In this document: positions 1 to 12,158 of the stretch, piece by piece | Layout of the letters: the number at the start of each line of letters is the position of its first letter | Position numbering within the stretch: position 1 is the first letter of the stretch | Source: Dacryopinax spathularia | Lineage: Eukaryota; Basidiomycota; Dacrymycetes; Dacrymycetales; Dacrymycetaceae | Length of the DNA stretch: 64,000 nucleotides | Reading direction: 5' to 3' | Assembly: GCA_037974965.1 (NCBI GenBank) | Contig: JBBPFI010000010.1 | Span: 806,001 to 870,000, forward strand | Notes under the pieces: generated by a model | Databases searched by the model: none | The model's input: the letters and a program-made list of their open reading frames with translations, nothing else | What the model was told of the DNA's origin: nothing | Translations under genes and position numbers: made by a program

Positions 1-1290
1 AAGCTTGAGGTCCTTGATCGGACGGTTGCGTATGTGAGGTTCTTGATTGAGAGAGTGCAGGCGAGCGAGGGCGAGCTGCAGGGGGCGTTGAGGAGCGGGG
101 CGGTGGCGCCTCTGAGTACACTGAAGCGGAAGAGGGAGGAGAGCGATGAGGAGGATAGCGAGATGGGCGATGATGCTGGCGATGGAGAGGGGGAGGGGGA
201 AAAGGATGAGGGGGAGGAGGACGATGAGGGCGAGACGGAGGAGAGCGATATGGACGATGAGGAGGAAGATGAGGGTCAGCCGAGGAACGGGACTGGCACG
301 CATGGTCACTCCCTCGCCACCACCCCCTATGCGGGCCCGACGACAACGACGACAACGACGCAACTGACGAGCATCTCCCCCTCTCCACCCGCATACCCCC
401 TTCTCCCCACACCCACGACACCTTTCCCTTACCCTACCCACTCCTCCTCCCAGGCCTACCACCCCACCCACGCCACCCACACGAGCAACGCCAAACACCC
501 CTCCTTCCAGACCCGCACTTCCGCCGCCCGCTCGCAGTCCGTTTCGCCTGGTGCTTTGCTCCCCTCCCCGCCAGCTTCGGGCAGACAAGGGGCCACCATC
601 TCCCCTACCAGTCAGCCGCCGGTGCTTAAGCTGCCCGAGCCCAGTTTGCCGCTCTCACTGCGCTCTCCCGAATACTCTTCAATCTCGACATCGACATCGT
701 CAGGCAGAGAGTCAGGCAGGGAGAGCTGCCCTTCTCGCTTGGTCCATGCGCGGTCTTACGCGGAAGGACCGAGTCAAAATGCGGGAGATGGGGAAGAAGA
801 AGCCAAAGCGGCCGCTTCTGTCCTCCTTCAACTAAAAGATGTTTCACCCCGCGTCGGGCCTGTCGACTCCTCCTCTCCTTCCCACTCCGCTCACCACTCC
901 CACCACTCCTGGTCATCTCACCACCCTCATCAATCTTACTCTGCGCAAAGCGGCACCTGGCGACTCCCCTCCCTCTCCCCTCATGTCAGAGCCATAGACT
1001 CCCACTCCGGCTCGCCATATGCGCAGGCGTACGAAGGGCCAAGTTCGCCCGCGTGGACATACCCGCTCTCCTCGCCCTTGTCGGCAGAGGTGAGGGCGCA
1101 GAGGAAGTTGCCGCCTTTGCCTGTTTTGCCGCCTTTGCGGCCTTCCGCTTCTTCTATTCCCGTGGGGTTGGGCCGGGACGGGGAGCGCGAGAAGGAACAG
1201 GGGGACAGAGAGAGAGAGGGTGGGGAGGGCAGGTCGGCCGTAACGCCCATGAGCGTCCTGGGCATGGACAGGCCCAGGGCGGGCTGGTAA
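1..1290 (+). CDS. bHLH transcription factor, 3' part only
   Basis: The frame is open from base 1 and stops at 1288-1290, so the gene begins outside the window. The first residues (KLEVLDRTVAYVRFLIERV) read as the second helix of a basic helix-loop-helix domain, which in this family mediates dimerisation; the DNA-contacting basic region lies upstream of base 1. A very acidic Glu/Asp stretch follows (about bases 150-280), then a long tail rich in Ser, Pro, Thr and His, typical of disordered fungal transcription-factor tails. A late KLPPLPVLPPL-type proline motif is present. No intron is needed in the visible part. The bHLH call rests on one helix, so it is good but not certain; the target genes cannot be inferred. 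Confidence 0.72.
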   Translation, partial: KLEVLDRTVAYVRFLIERVQASEGELQGALRSGAVAPLSTLKRKREESDEEDSEMGDDAGDGEGEGEKDEGEEDDEGETEESDMDDEEEDEGQPRNGTGTHGHSLATTPYAGPTTTTTTTQLTSISPSPPAYPLLPTPTTPFPYPTHSSSQAYHPTHATHTSNAKHPSFQTRTSAARSQSVSPGALLPSPPASGRQGATISPTSQPPVLKLPEPSLPLSLRSPEYSSISTSTSSGRESGRESCPSRLVHARSYAEGPSQNAGDGEEEAKAAASVLLQLKDVSPRVGPVDSSSPSHSAHHSHHSWSSHHPHQSYSAQSGTWRLPSLSPHVRAIDSHSGSPYAQAYEGPSSPAWTYPLSSPLSAEVRAQRKLPPLPVLPPLRPSASSIPVGLGRDGEREKEQGDREREGGEGRSAVTPMSVLGMDRPRAGW

Positions 1291-2139
1291 ACCCCACACC
1301 CCACCCTCCGCCTGGGGAGAAAACGGGTGGTGCTCCCAACTGCGCGCTCTCGTGTCTCTCGCTTTCGGTCTCATCGTTCTGTGACTGTTGTGTCTCCTTC
1401 GTTCGCGCAAAAAAGTGTTTGGGAAGTGTACCAACAAGTAGCCCCATTGTGGCTAGGACATGTACTGTCTACTTTCTAGATTTTATATATCGGTAGATTG
1501 GGAAGGTTGGGTGGAGTGGGACTGTGGCTAGATGCTGTATCGGAGATAGTATGTTGTTGGATATTATCTAGAGTGGACATTGGGCTGCGTTTGCCGCTGA
1601 GTTGGCGATGTTGAGACTTGAGCTTGCTCGGATCCGCCCATGGCGCACTTCTCCCCGAGTAGACCGGAAAGAACTCTTCGTCGAGTCGTAGTTCGCCTTC
1701 ATTCAGCACTCCAGCTGAGGTCCGAGGCTCGTCATAACAGATGCAGTCACACCAACGACTTGATTCGTTGAGCCCGACTCCCCGCGGGATTAGGCTCCTC
1801 ACTCAACAAAGACGTCATTCCGGTCCCCGCGGAAAGGCAGTGTGCAATGTCCAACCACTCTGATCCTTCGTCTCTTCCCCATTCCCATAAACTGCATCCT
1901 CTCCTGCTCGTCTAAGGCGCACGTTGCAGCTGACCGGCCTCCGCCCCGGGGTCTGAGTCCCAACAGGCTGGAGAGCGAATATGAGCAGAGTACCAGCCGT
2001 GTGCGCTCGTCGGCGTGCTCGGCTTCTCTCCGACCTGTACGGACGAGCAGACAGCATATAAGACGCAAAACAGAGTGAGGTTGGATGCAGACCCGCTTGT
2101 CTCGGAGTTTACAGCTTGGACAACTTGAAACTTGAAAAG
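1291..2139. other. intergenic, 849 bases
   Basis: No supported gene. It holds the 3' flank of the bHLH gene and the promoter of the secreted-protein gene, with a TATAAG box near 2057. Confidence 0.6.
2057..2062 (+). promoter_or_regulatory. candidate TATA box of the secreted-protein gene
   Basis: TATAAG lies 78 bases before the ATG at 2140, a plausible distance for a fungal core promoter. Prediction by motif and position only. Confidence 0.4.
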
Positions 2140-3191
2140 ATGGTCTTCCTTCCGCTTTTAGCAGCTGTTGGGTTGACTCTTGCTGCCCCGCTCGAGCTCG
2201 CGCCTCGTGTTGGGCCGAGCGGGCAAGTTATCTCCCCGGCTGGAGGGACGGTCATCGACCAGATGGGGTAGATCCATGGTTTTTTGTGTGAGATATATAC
2301 AAGAGCGAAGATGACGAATGAGGGACAGCGATGTTCTGCAATTCGTCTATCAACCGGTGACGGAAGCGACCAACCCTGGGTACGCGACGCAATATGTTGA
2401 CTTGCATATCTGGGACCAAGACACGGACGTCACGACTCTGGTATGTTCTCCCCTTCATCCCTTCTCGATCATGGAGACGTGCCTAACGGGGGCTGCGCAC
2501 TGTAGTTGGCTCACGCGCTGAGTTCTCCCGACGAGGAAGAAGACGCGATCGTCTCCGGTCTCATCACGGCCAACTTCTCGTTCGCGTCTGGCGGATACTG
2601 CGGCAACAACCTCCAGCTGGTGGTGTACGAATGGCAGACCGGCGCTGACGCCCCTCTCAACGGGTTCCAATCCGCCGCGCCGTACTTCTCCATCGTGAAC
2701 TGCTACACCCCCTCGAACCTGCAGAACCAGTCCGACTTCGGCACGTGGATCTCCCCTCCTGAGGGAACGACGATCGGCGCGCATCGGGATTCCGTCTTGA
2801 TCAGCTATCAGGCGCAGACTGCCGAGCAGTTCATACCCTACTCGGTGGATATCGACGTCGAGCAGAATACGTCCCCGATCGACGAGGAGAACGCTTGGAC
2901 CACCGTGAGTCCTCGCTCTTCGAGCTCGAGAGCTCGTCCGTAACCTTTCACTCAGGTGATTCATCATCTGTATACGCCGGTTTCCAGCCCTGCGTCGGCG
3001 TATTTCTCCCCCTTGCACTGGGGCTTCTATGGCGGCGTCCGTATACGTTCTTTGCAGTTCCGCGGGGTCAAATGCAAGCGTCCGGTATCTGACATCTCCT
3101 ATAGTTCAGAATTACAAGCTATGGCTTCTTCAGCGGCGTGTGGTTCACCAGCGTGTCGTACCACAACAACACGGTGACTGATACCTATTGA
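2140..3191 (+). CDS. small secreted protein, function unknown
   Basis: Five exons are predicted: 2140-2267, 2323-2440, 2506-2904, 2956-3036 and 3105-3191, all with matching phase and totalling 270 residues. The start codon opens a signal peptide (MVFLPLLAAVGLTLAAPLE) with a hydrophobic core and an Ala-rich cleavage region, so secretion is likely. The mature part is rich in aromatic and acidic residues with few cysteines and several N-glycosylation sequons (NFS, NNT), and it ends in a Phe/Tyr-rich segment. The motif GQVISPAGGTVI after the leader recalls the start of Kre9-like cell-wall domains, but I cannot claim that family. The last intron has an unusual GTCCGT donor; it was chosen because it joins the frames smoothly. 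Confidence 0.6.
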
Positions 3192-4191
3192 AGCGGTCAT
3201 GTCTCTGGGCGGAAATCATTGGTTCGCGGGTAGGGCGCTGGCATGGTCATCAGGATCGTTGGAAAATGGTGCAGTCGTGCATGTGAAAGAGTGTTCCCAA
3301 GTGTTAGTGATGTTTCGGGAAAACAGAATGTAAAGCGAGGATACAGAATTGTTGGCCTCGATTAGTGTGCAGCTTTGCTCATCTTGCTGAAACGTCGCAA
3401 AAATGGCTTCCTGACCAAGTTCATGCTGTGCATCAGACGCAACCTGCTTCCGTTCAGGAAGTTGTGAGAATTCCACATTTCCAGGACTGATGAAAGGGCC
3501 GTCCGTCCTGCTACGTTCTACCCATTCTCAGAATGAGTCCAACGACGGTTCTTTCCCACCGACGTTTCCTCGCACTCCGGTAAGGACGGCCGACGGACCT
3601 ATAATCCATGAAGGTCAGCATGAGCGAGCAAAACATCATATACGAAATTCGGCGTAATAGGCAAGGAATTGCCCCGAACGCTTCCAAGGCTAATACACGC
3701 AGTACATACCAAACGGACCATCAATCACCCCATTCCTCAGTATACGTGTATGGAGAGCAAAAGGGCTTGATCATGGAGCGGTACTGAAATAGGCAGCAGG
3801 GATCACGGGGACTGATCGTTGACAGGTGAGGAACAAAGCAAGGTTAATTGCCGTTTGGCTTGCCGAGACCTGGCGCCATTGCACCGGTCCGGAGGTGGGC
3901 GGTTATCGGACTGAGCCGAGGGTGGCCAAAATCTTCCCGTGGACAGGGGTGGTGGAGGAGCTGTAAGGAAGGGCGGAGAACGGGGGTTTGGGGGTGGGGG
4001 CCTGCTTGTTGGGACCGCACACACTAAAACTGTCCGTCGATCCTGTACAACAACCGGCGATGCCATTAATAGATACTGTATCACAGACAGGTACATATGC
4101 TCAAGCAACAAGCCAAATGTTGTCAGGGTACTGTATATTCATTTCCCAAGAATAAAGAAATAAACTAGTTGTGGAAACGATGATGAGTCTC
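3192..4191. other. convergent intergenic, 1.0 kb
   Basis: It lies between the 3' ends of the secreted-protein gene (+) and the sugar transporter (-). No coding-like frame is seen. An AATAAA on the + strand lies near 4150. Confidence 0.6.
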
Positions 4192-5882
4192 TCAAGCGCG
4201 CGACGCATGGTAGGCATCAGCCGTCTCACGGTGCTCGATCGACTCCTTGTCGTCCAGTGAGGACGCGGCGATGTCGCGCTCGTGCTTGGTACGGTCGTGA
4301 TTGACGATCTGCGCTTCGTCGAGCGCCCTGTCGATGGCGGCTTGCTCCTCGGCCTGCTTCTGGAGCTGGGCCACGGCGTCCGCACCATCGAACATGAGAG
4401 CAGTCTCTTCAAGCGTGTGGCCTTTCGTTTCAGGGATGCAGAAGTAGACGAACACGCCGATAAGGACAATGAAGCAGTCGAAGACGATGTAATACTTCCA
4501 GCCGATGGCAAGGAAGGCGATCGGGTTGACGTACTGGTTGAAGACTTGCATGGACGCTTGGGTGATGGCGAAAAGGGAGTGAGCCTTGGAACGGAGCGAG
4601 AAGGGCACAATCTCCGTGACGTAGAGCAGAAGAACCGACGCCCAGCCAATGGCGTAGAAGCCCGTGAAGAGGAAGATGAACAGGACAGTAAGCTTGCCCG
4701 CGACAACGGAGTGTGCCTCGACGTATTGCGCGGAGCAAATGGTGACGCAAGTGAACATGACGAGCATGCCAGCGATGGAGGTGAGGAAGATGCGTCTGCG
4801 GCCAAAGCGGTCGGCATTGAAGCCAGCCGTGAAACCGCATGCAAAGTTCCAGACCGACAGGCCGACATTGATCCCGAGTTGCGAGGGCTTGTCGGTGAGG
4901 CCGACAGTATTGAGCACCTGGTTCAGGTAGTAGGACACCATTGAGTTGCCGGACCATTGACCGCACACAGCGAGCGCCATCATGGTGAACGACCGTCGGC
5001 GCATCCCTGGGCTATTAAACATGTGCGTCCAGCCGTAACGTTTCTGTTCGCGTTCCTGGATGATGGCGTTCTTGATTTCCTCGAACTCGTACAGGACAAG
5101 TGGATCGTGCTCGTCGCCATTGCCGTGATATTTGGCGAGAACTCGGAGGGCTTCGGTCTCCTTGCCCTTGCCCATAAGCCAGCGAGGAGACTCGGGGCCG
5201 AACATGATAAGGCTCCATTGGATGGAGGTCGGGATGACCTGGATCAGAAGGGGGAGGCGCCATGACCATTGACCTTGCATATAGTAAGTGCCGAAGGTCG
5301 TGGCAGCAGCGACGATGGAGCCGATGTTGACGATGGAGTTGTAGGAGCCAGCGATGGGAGCGCGGTGCGATGGGAAGCAGAGCTCAATGACCATGAGCGG
5401 ATCGGCGTTGTTGTTAAATCCGCCACCAAAGCCGAGCAGGGCACGTCCACCAATGAACCAGTTGACGTTCTTTGCTGATGCTTGAAGAGCCGCCCCGGTA
5501 AGCATCATGGCTCCACCAAGCATGACGGTCTTTCGTCGGCCGAAGTAATCATTCCAGAGCGGAGCTACGGGAATGGACCCAAGAGAGCCAATGTTCTGTA
5601 TCGCACCAAGGAGACCGAGTGTTGATCCGACAGGGTGTTTGAAATATGTTTGCCATTCAGGAAGAATCTGGAGACCGTTTACCAGGGCTCCGTCGAAGCC
5701 GTTGGCAAAGTTTCCGAGCAGGCTGAGGTACCTATCAGAATTGTTTGGGATTCGGACGAAGAAAGCCGAACTCACTATAAGCAGATCCATGCTTGCAGGA
5801 TCCACATGTTCCTGTTCTTATACCATCGGAAGTCCTCTGGAATGTATTGGCGGTAGTGGGAAGTGTTGCCTGCGGAGACCAT
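4192..5882 (-). CDS. MFS sugar transporter (hexose/lactose-permease type)
   Basis: Two exons (5882-5776 and 5722-4192) give 545 residues, the usual length for fungal sugar porters. The intron 5775-5723 was placed so that exon 1 (MVSAGNTSHY...) joins a first membrane helix reading LYLLGNFANGFDGALVNGLQ, which carries the family's NGxDGxxxNGLQ signature. Other hallmarks are WNDYFGRRKT between helices 2 and 3, PESPRWLMGKG before the central loop, DRFGRRR after helix 8, and PETKGHTLEE at the end of helix 12. Twelve hydrophobic segments are visible. It should sit in the plasma membrane and import a mono- or disaccharide by proton symport; the substrate cannot be read from sequence. GTGGGG boxes near 6099 and 6255 in the upstream DNA resemble Mig1/CreA sites, which would fit glucose repression, but this is only suggestive. 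Confidence 0.9.
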
Positions 5883-7158
5883 GGTGGGCAGAGGCGCGAA
5901 CGGGGAAGTGGGCCGATACGATCAGACCTGGGGGAAATCATTGCGAATCATGGTCGTCCTTTTAAGCACGCACAGGGGCCCTTGTGGCGTCAAGTGAGTT
6001 CCTTCGGTCCCACCTTAATTCGATGTAAGCTTGGAGCCAATAGGCATCGGGACCGGCAATGTCTCGCCGCTGTTGGCGGCGGTCGGTACGAGATTAAGTG
6101 GGGAAACATGCAGATACGGGTGCTTGGCCATCCTTGGCGTCCACATCGGAATCAATCTAGAGTTCGAACCCGTCAGGAACAGGGTAAAACAAGTCAAAAA
6201 CTGGCTTGTCATATGGGCGATTTAGTGCGGAGGTGGCTGTGCCAACGCGGAGTCCCGTGGGGTCTGCCCCAGACCAACCCCGCGCCGGGAATCATCTGAC
6301 CGCTTCATCCCCTTTCTCCACCTTCCCCAATTGTGTTTCTGAATTACCTCCCACGCCATCACATGGGACTGCCGATCCCTCGCCGGACACCGAGAGAGAC
6401 TTAAGTGTTCGGCAGTGCCCGGCAAGGTCCTGATTTCAGTCTCCGTCGTCGAACGGAACGAATTTTGGCTTACACCCATTCTGCCGGCCTCCGCCACGGC
6501 GCTCACGCCTGTCACGAGAAGGGAATTCTAATTCACCCACGGTAGCAAAAGCGAACCCCTGCATTCAGTTCGACTGAGGAGGGTTGTTGCGTAGTCGTCA
6601 CATCGTGAATATGTCGGTCAGTTACCTCCACAATTTCACATCCTCCACGCTCGGGAGGGGGTACCGTAGCTCCTCAATTGGAGACCGCTTGACAGATTTT
6701 AGGCTTCGGACGCGAGGCCAAGCTTGTTCCGGCTTGAACAGCAAGCCAATCGCCTTTTGGCTCAAAGCAAGCCAGATGCTTATTCGTACGACGGCTGTCC
6801 GACGTGCCAGTGAGCTGAGATGTATGCATCTCGGGATACCGCGCCGACTGTGTGCTTCGGTCGGGACGCCGGCAGCTCCGAAGAGCGTCCTGAGCTGGAG
6901 TCCCTGCGGGCGATTGACGCCAAGAGAACGGAGGACCGGGGCGAAAGCCCTATCCTTGTTTTCGCGGGGTGACCGGCGGAGGGGAGAAGATAGGCACGAG
7001 AGCCACACTATCTATACTCTTCTACTACAGGTGCCTCTATGGCGGACTCTTTTGATGGATCACGAGTTGTGAGCCTCCTTTTGCACGGTGCGTACACGCA
7101 AATGGAGGCCTTGCAAGTCAGTACCAGTCCTGGCCTCTGGGTCGGCCAACCGGTGGAG
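5883..7158. other. intergenic, 1.3 kb
   Basis: Promoter side of the sugar transporter and 3' flank of the PLP enzyme. Several GTGGGG/CCCCGC boxes occur. No gene is supported; the open frames here lack protein-like composition and splice partners. Confidence 0.5.
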
Positions 7159-8324
7159 TCAAGCAGCCGGCTCTTCCAGTGTCTTGAACAGCGCCACAGC
7201 CCTTTCAAAGTCCACATTGCCACCGGAGAAAACGATCCCAACATTTTTGCAGCTTTCGGCAGCTCGCTTGAAATCGGCATTGTAGAGAGCCACTGCCAAT
7301 GTGACCGCTGCGGAGGGCTGGAAACCCTCAGCCGAAAGATGGGGCAAGGCACCGGAAGCACTTACCTCGATTACCAGTTTCATTCGCTCCCACACTAGCT
7401 TCGTGGCGCGGATGATATCTTGGTCACTCACCACGAAAATATCGTCGATGAGATCTCGGATAATGGCTGCCGGTACGTTCAGTCGCATTCAGCGAATCCA
7501 CTGCCAAAGAAGACCACTGACGGAAGGTTAAGTCTCCTGTACTGGTTAGTAGCCCGTCTGCCACCGTCGTCGGCTTCTCGCTAGGTACCCATTCACCGCT
7601 TTTGAGACTTATGTAGGTATCATCTGCACCTTTTGGTTCGGCGGCGAAAACTTTGACTTCGGGGCGTAATGATTTGACCGCTATTGTGCAACCCGAAAGC
7701 AACCCCCCGCCTCCAACCGGCACGAGAATCGCGTCCAAGGGAGTTCCTGCTTCTTCCGCTTGCTCCAAGAGCTCCAGCGCAACGGTGCCCTGTCCGGCCA
7801 TAATGAAGGGGTTGTTGTACGGATGGATAAATACACCGCCAGTTTCGCCTTGCACCTTCTCTGCGGTCGCTTCCCGTGCTTCCAGTGTTGGTTCACACTC
7901 GTGAACGGTAGCACCGTAACCGCGGACTGCCGCTTTCTTCACCGAAGGTGCGTTCGAAGGCATAATAATGTGTGCTGGGCATTTGGAATCCCTCGCTGCC
8001 AGGGCAAGTGCTTGTGCATGATTTCCAGACGAATGGGTAATGACTCCCCTTATCAGAGTTTCGGGAGAAGTCTCTTTGAGCGACAAGACTGCGTTGAAGG
8101 CACCCCGAGCTTTGAAAGCTCCAACTTTCTTGTGATCTATTTAACATCACTGTCCCGACTCAAACGTGATATCGTACCTGTAGGTTTTCCGGTTTGAAAA
8201 GAAGGTGTCGCCCTGCCAAGTTATCCAATGTCTGACACGTCATCATCGGCGTGCGGTGAACGTATCCCTTGATCCGCTCTGCGGCCCCTCGCACGTCCTC
8301 GAGAGAAATGGCGTGATTTCCCAT
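7159..8324 (-). CDS. PLP-dependent serine racemase / threonine dehydratase family enzyme
   Basis: Four exons (8324-8178, 8128-7522, 7466-7366, 7317-7159) give 337 residues, the normal size for eukaryotic serine racemase and catabolic threonine dehydratase. It is a fold-type II PLP enzyme: the Schiff-base lysine lies in VGAFKARGAF (about residue 55), SSGNHAQA binds the cofactor ring, and the glycine loop GGGGLLSG holds the phosphate. Members racemise L-serine or remove water from L-Ser/L-Thr to give pyruvate or 2-oxobutyrate; sequence alone does not separate these. There is no C-terminal ACT regulatory domain, which argues against the biosynthetic ILV1 type. The third intron is 48 bases, a multiple of three and stop-free, so unspliced message would stay in frame with 16 extra residues. 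Confidence 0.87.
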
Positions 8325-8609
8325 TTCCAAACCTCAGAACACTCGGCTCCAGAAAAGTCGCAGGCGATAGCGTTTGGCCACTTGACACCAAACAATTCAC
8401 AGACTGAGCACTGCCAGAGGAGTTGCCGCACGCACTCCGTCTTCGCTTTGCTTCCGTAAAGAACGATCGTTTCGGCCGAAAGATGAGACATCACACAGCG
8501 TCATAATGTGTCTCCTGGTGGGCTACGGGAGACCGCACATATACAACAATGGGATTACTGAAAATCGTCCTAAGAGATAACGGATGTAATCCAGTGATAA
8601 AGATGTACG

Positions 8610-11600
8610 CTATGACAGGTTGTAACACTGATCGACAGTCCTTCCATCGACGTCCGGCGTCGAACGTGTTGCGTCCTCTGCCAGCCCTGTCAGAGTGGGG
8701 CGGTTGGAATCAGGATCGTCCACGGTCTCCAACAAATCTGTCAACCGCTGAGGATACATGAAAAATGCACCATTCACTGACACAGACCTCCTGGGCCGAC
8801 CCTTGAGGTCGACACTCCAGGACTTCACCAAAGGCGAAGGAAGTGGGCCCACGCTCGAAGTTGCGGGTGATTCGGTGGTGGTGAAAATGCCGGAAAGAGG
8901 GGCAGAGAGCGTTTGGATGGTGGACATTGACTGGGTGCGCCGGAGAAGGCGAGGTGTGGGTATGGGCTCTAAGCCAAGAAGCTCATATACCTCGCGCTTT
9001 GCTTGTGTATAAGAGGTCACAGCGCTCATTGCCTCCCGGCTCCCAGAAGTCGGGGATAATGGGTCGGGGCCGGACAGTATCAGGGATGTCGGTTTGGAGG
9101 GAATTGGAGGGACTGGAGGAACTGGATCAACAGAACCAGTGGAGGATCGGGGCCAAACGATGCTGGCATATCGAACACTGCTGCTGGAAGAGCGCATACT
9201 CTTTGACCGACCGAGCGAAAGTCTGAGGCTCGCTTTCGAAGCGCGAAGGCTGGCCTTGCGAGCTGCCGAAACGCGACTGGATCGTGCACTCGAAGACCGG
9301 CTCAGGGAGCCACCTTCTACCGCAGCTTCCGCCTTCGTTTGGGTCATCTCGTCTAGCTGTTGGCGGAGGTCGTTCAGCTGTCCCTCGACGGATTCAGCTA
9401 CAGCCCAGGCCTCTTCGCGCTCAGCTTCCAGTTGAGCCACTTTGTTCTCCATCTCCAGGAGCTCGGTCTTCCTGCGATCCAGACTCTTATTGAGCTTCCG
9501 CAGTGCCAGAGACAGCGCACTGGAGGAATGTGCATCACGGAGTCTGGTCAACTGCGCCAGCTGATCGCTAACGGAGTACAAATTGTCCGTCAGTTGGTCG
9601 GCAAGAGCATTCTCCTCAGCGAGCTCCGATGCTAGCCGGCCAACAGACGTAGGATCGTTCGCTCGCTCGAGCTCGCGCAGAAGGAGTCGCCTTCTACGAC
9701 TGTTCGTCCTGAACTTGCTCTTGAGTTGATCGCGCTTGGTCTCCAAACGCTCCTCTTCTTCGGGTAAATCGACATCCAGGATTTCCGTGTTCAGAAGTCG
9801 GATGGACGAAGCGTCAATCCCCGAATGAATCGCGCGCCCGACAATTTCCTGAAGCTCATCCGACGTGTAGGTCCATTGTGCGGCTTCAAGGGTCAGTCCT
9901 CTCCAAGGTGGTGGTCGAGTTTCGAATGTCGGGGTCTGTGGTCGCGACCGCGGCCTGTGCCTCGTCGCTGTCAATCCCGGACTAGAGGACTTGAGCGATA
10001 ATGTAGAGAAACCTGGGCTGGCTTGTGCCGTTGGCCCCGACGTTGATCGATTGGGCGCTTTGCGCGGCCCAATTGGCAGTGCCGGCCGTGGACGGCCCGG
10101 CTTTCTTGGACCACCCACTAAGGATGCACGTCGTGAAGTGTCCCGAGTTACAGACTGGGAGCGCTCCACATTGTCGGGTCTGTTGTCTGAGGTTGACGTG
10201 TTGAGGGTCAACAACAGTCCTTGTGCATGTGATTGTTCAGGCGAGGATTCTACGCTAGACCAAGCGTTCGCAGTTTGAGGAAAGGTGGCCGAGTCCAGTT
10301 TGGGTGCAGCCGCCAGGACGACTGGCGGTGAGGGGAAATCGGCGACCGAGCCATGTGAAGCACTTCGGCTACGTGTTGTGCTCGGAAGTGGTCGGATATG
10401 CTTTCGCATCGATGCCGGGGGTTTGGATGGCGCCTTCTGCGACGGGGCGACAGCACTGGGTGGAAGCTGTCCGTAATGTGAAGCATCGATGTGTTTCTCT
10501 TTCCGTCCTCCCGGTGAGCTCGGAGGGACACCGGCGGAAGCACGTTTCCGGGTGATAGGGTCGGATATGCCGATGGGCAGCGACATGCTATTGGTTTTCG
10601 ACTTCTGCGAGACTGGTCGACTCGAACCTTCCATTGACCTTCTCCGTGAGCGGAAAGATGCCGCATATGGTGAAGATGGGAACCCGGCTGCAGAGGGCGT
10701 TGTCGGCTTCGTGCGGTCTGTGGATGGCGTGGGGACTTCTGGTACCGTCTCGAGATGCATTGCCAGCTGTGCGGCAGAGAATGCCATCTCCTTGAGAGCC
10801 TTGACATCTTCAGAAGAGCCGCTTGGACCCAGTATAGGCGGCCTTTCCATTGCTAGAGCCATTCTGTCGTGCAGAGAAGCGGATGTCGGGGCCGTCGATG
10901 CGGAAGGCGTGCTCAGCTCGGGTAATATTATCGAATCTGTCGACGTTTCTCCGCAAGTTTCTGCTCCGTCTGCGGCGGAGGGGGCGCGGTCGGAAGCCGG
11001 CAGTGAAGACGTAGGTCGTGGTGGAGCATCGTGCAACACGGGTGCCCCTGCGGTTCCATCCTCGACTGTTGAGGTTTCCAACGGGGATTTGCTTGGGCTG
11101 ATTGCTGATACAGGTCGTGGACGGTCGCCGATGTCCACATCAAGGGAGCTCACGTTCAACAAGGGCAAACTTGTTCTCCGCGACATACTCTTCCTGGACG
11201 AGCTCCGACTGTCCCTCCTCTGGTAGAGCGAAGGAATACGATGCCCAGGAGTTTCAATCGGCAGAAGGGCAGAATCCTGCTTGGCATGTCCGAAGGTTTC
11301 GCTAGTCCGCTCCGGTGGCAGGATGAACATGGACGACAGAATTTCAGGGAATATGCCACTCGAGTGTACCGAGCTTGGCGGAACCATCGACTTTGCCGAT
11401 TTGATGGAATGTCTGGGTGTCCCATGTGCTAGAGATGACGATCGATGCGCTGTCATCCTCTTCCTGGCATTCTGCGAGGGGGGCGACTTTGATTCTCGAC
11501 GCGCAGCATCGGAAGGGTTCTCCGCGATGACCTTGGCTGTGGGCCGAAAGATGGGATTGGGTATTTGAATAGGCGCAGGAGCTGGTCGGCGTGTAGGGGG

Positions 11601-12158
11601 ACTGACGAACGATGGCTAAGGAGAGAAACGTCAGTACGGTACGACTGTGGCGAGGAGCTATCATACCCCGGAAGAGGAAATAGACGTTTGGCTCGCGTTG
11701 GCATACTGAGGAGGCGTCAGGTTTGGAAGAAGACTCTATGGTCTATTGTCAGCTGCTGGTAAGACCGGTGAAGTCGTTCGGCTCACATCATCCTGGTTCG
11801 ACGCCTCACCCGCTCCGCTCGCAACATCTTTGCTCTCACGCTCCTTCACCGACGAACTCCGCGGAAGAAAGAGGTCGGATATTGAGAAGGACGCGTCGAA
11901 GTTCCAGTTGAGATCGAGCTCTGGTGTACCGGTACGTGGCGGGCGAGGCGGTTTCGCGGTGAAGGAGCTTTCGCTTGGAGGGGTGGGGAGAGGGTTCGCA
12001 TGGTCCGTGTGCAGTATCAATAGCGGAGGGGACTCTAGCTCCGGTGAGCCGGGAGAGAAGAACGACGCGGGAGATGCTGGTCTAGGCGGCTCAGCTGGAG
12101 GGGCACGAGGGGCGCCTTTGCGTCCTCTGCGAAAGTTGAGGACTGAGAAAGATGGCAT
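8610..12158 (-). CDS. large Ser/Pro-rich coiled-coil protein
   Basis: Three exons (12158-11787, 11735-11667, 11615-8610) are in phase and give 1148 residues. The ATG at 12158 opens MPSFSVLNFRRGR, a typical basic start. The first 600 residues and the last 250 are low-complexity Ser/Pro/Arg-rich and probably disordered, with many candidate phosphorylation sites. Between about residues 690 and 870 lies a conserved-looking block (WTYTSDELQEIVGRAI, then SSIRLLNTEILDVDLP) followed by a long heptad-type coiled coil. I recall similar proteins in other basidiomycetes but no established function. A link to septation or cell-polarity proteins (Uds1-like) is possible but unproven. It probably acts as a cytoplasmic scaffold; that is inference from composition. 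Confidence 0.72.

Noticed and set aside
6150-6180. tRNA B-box-like GGTTCGAACTC on the minus strand
   Set aside because: No A-box at the right distance and no complementary T-arm or acceptor stems.
9991-11568. Plus-strand open frames opposite the coiled-coil gene
   Set aside because: They are antisense shadows of a long Ser/Pro-rich exon, with no splice logic or domains.
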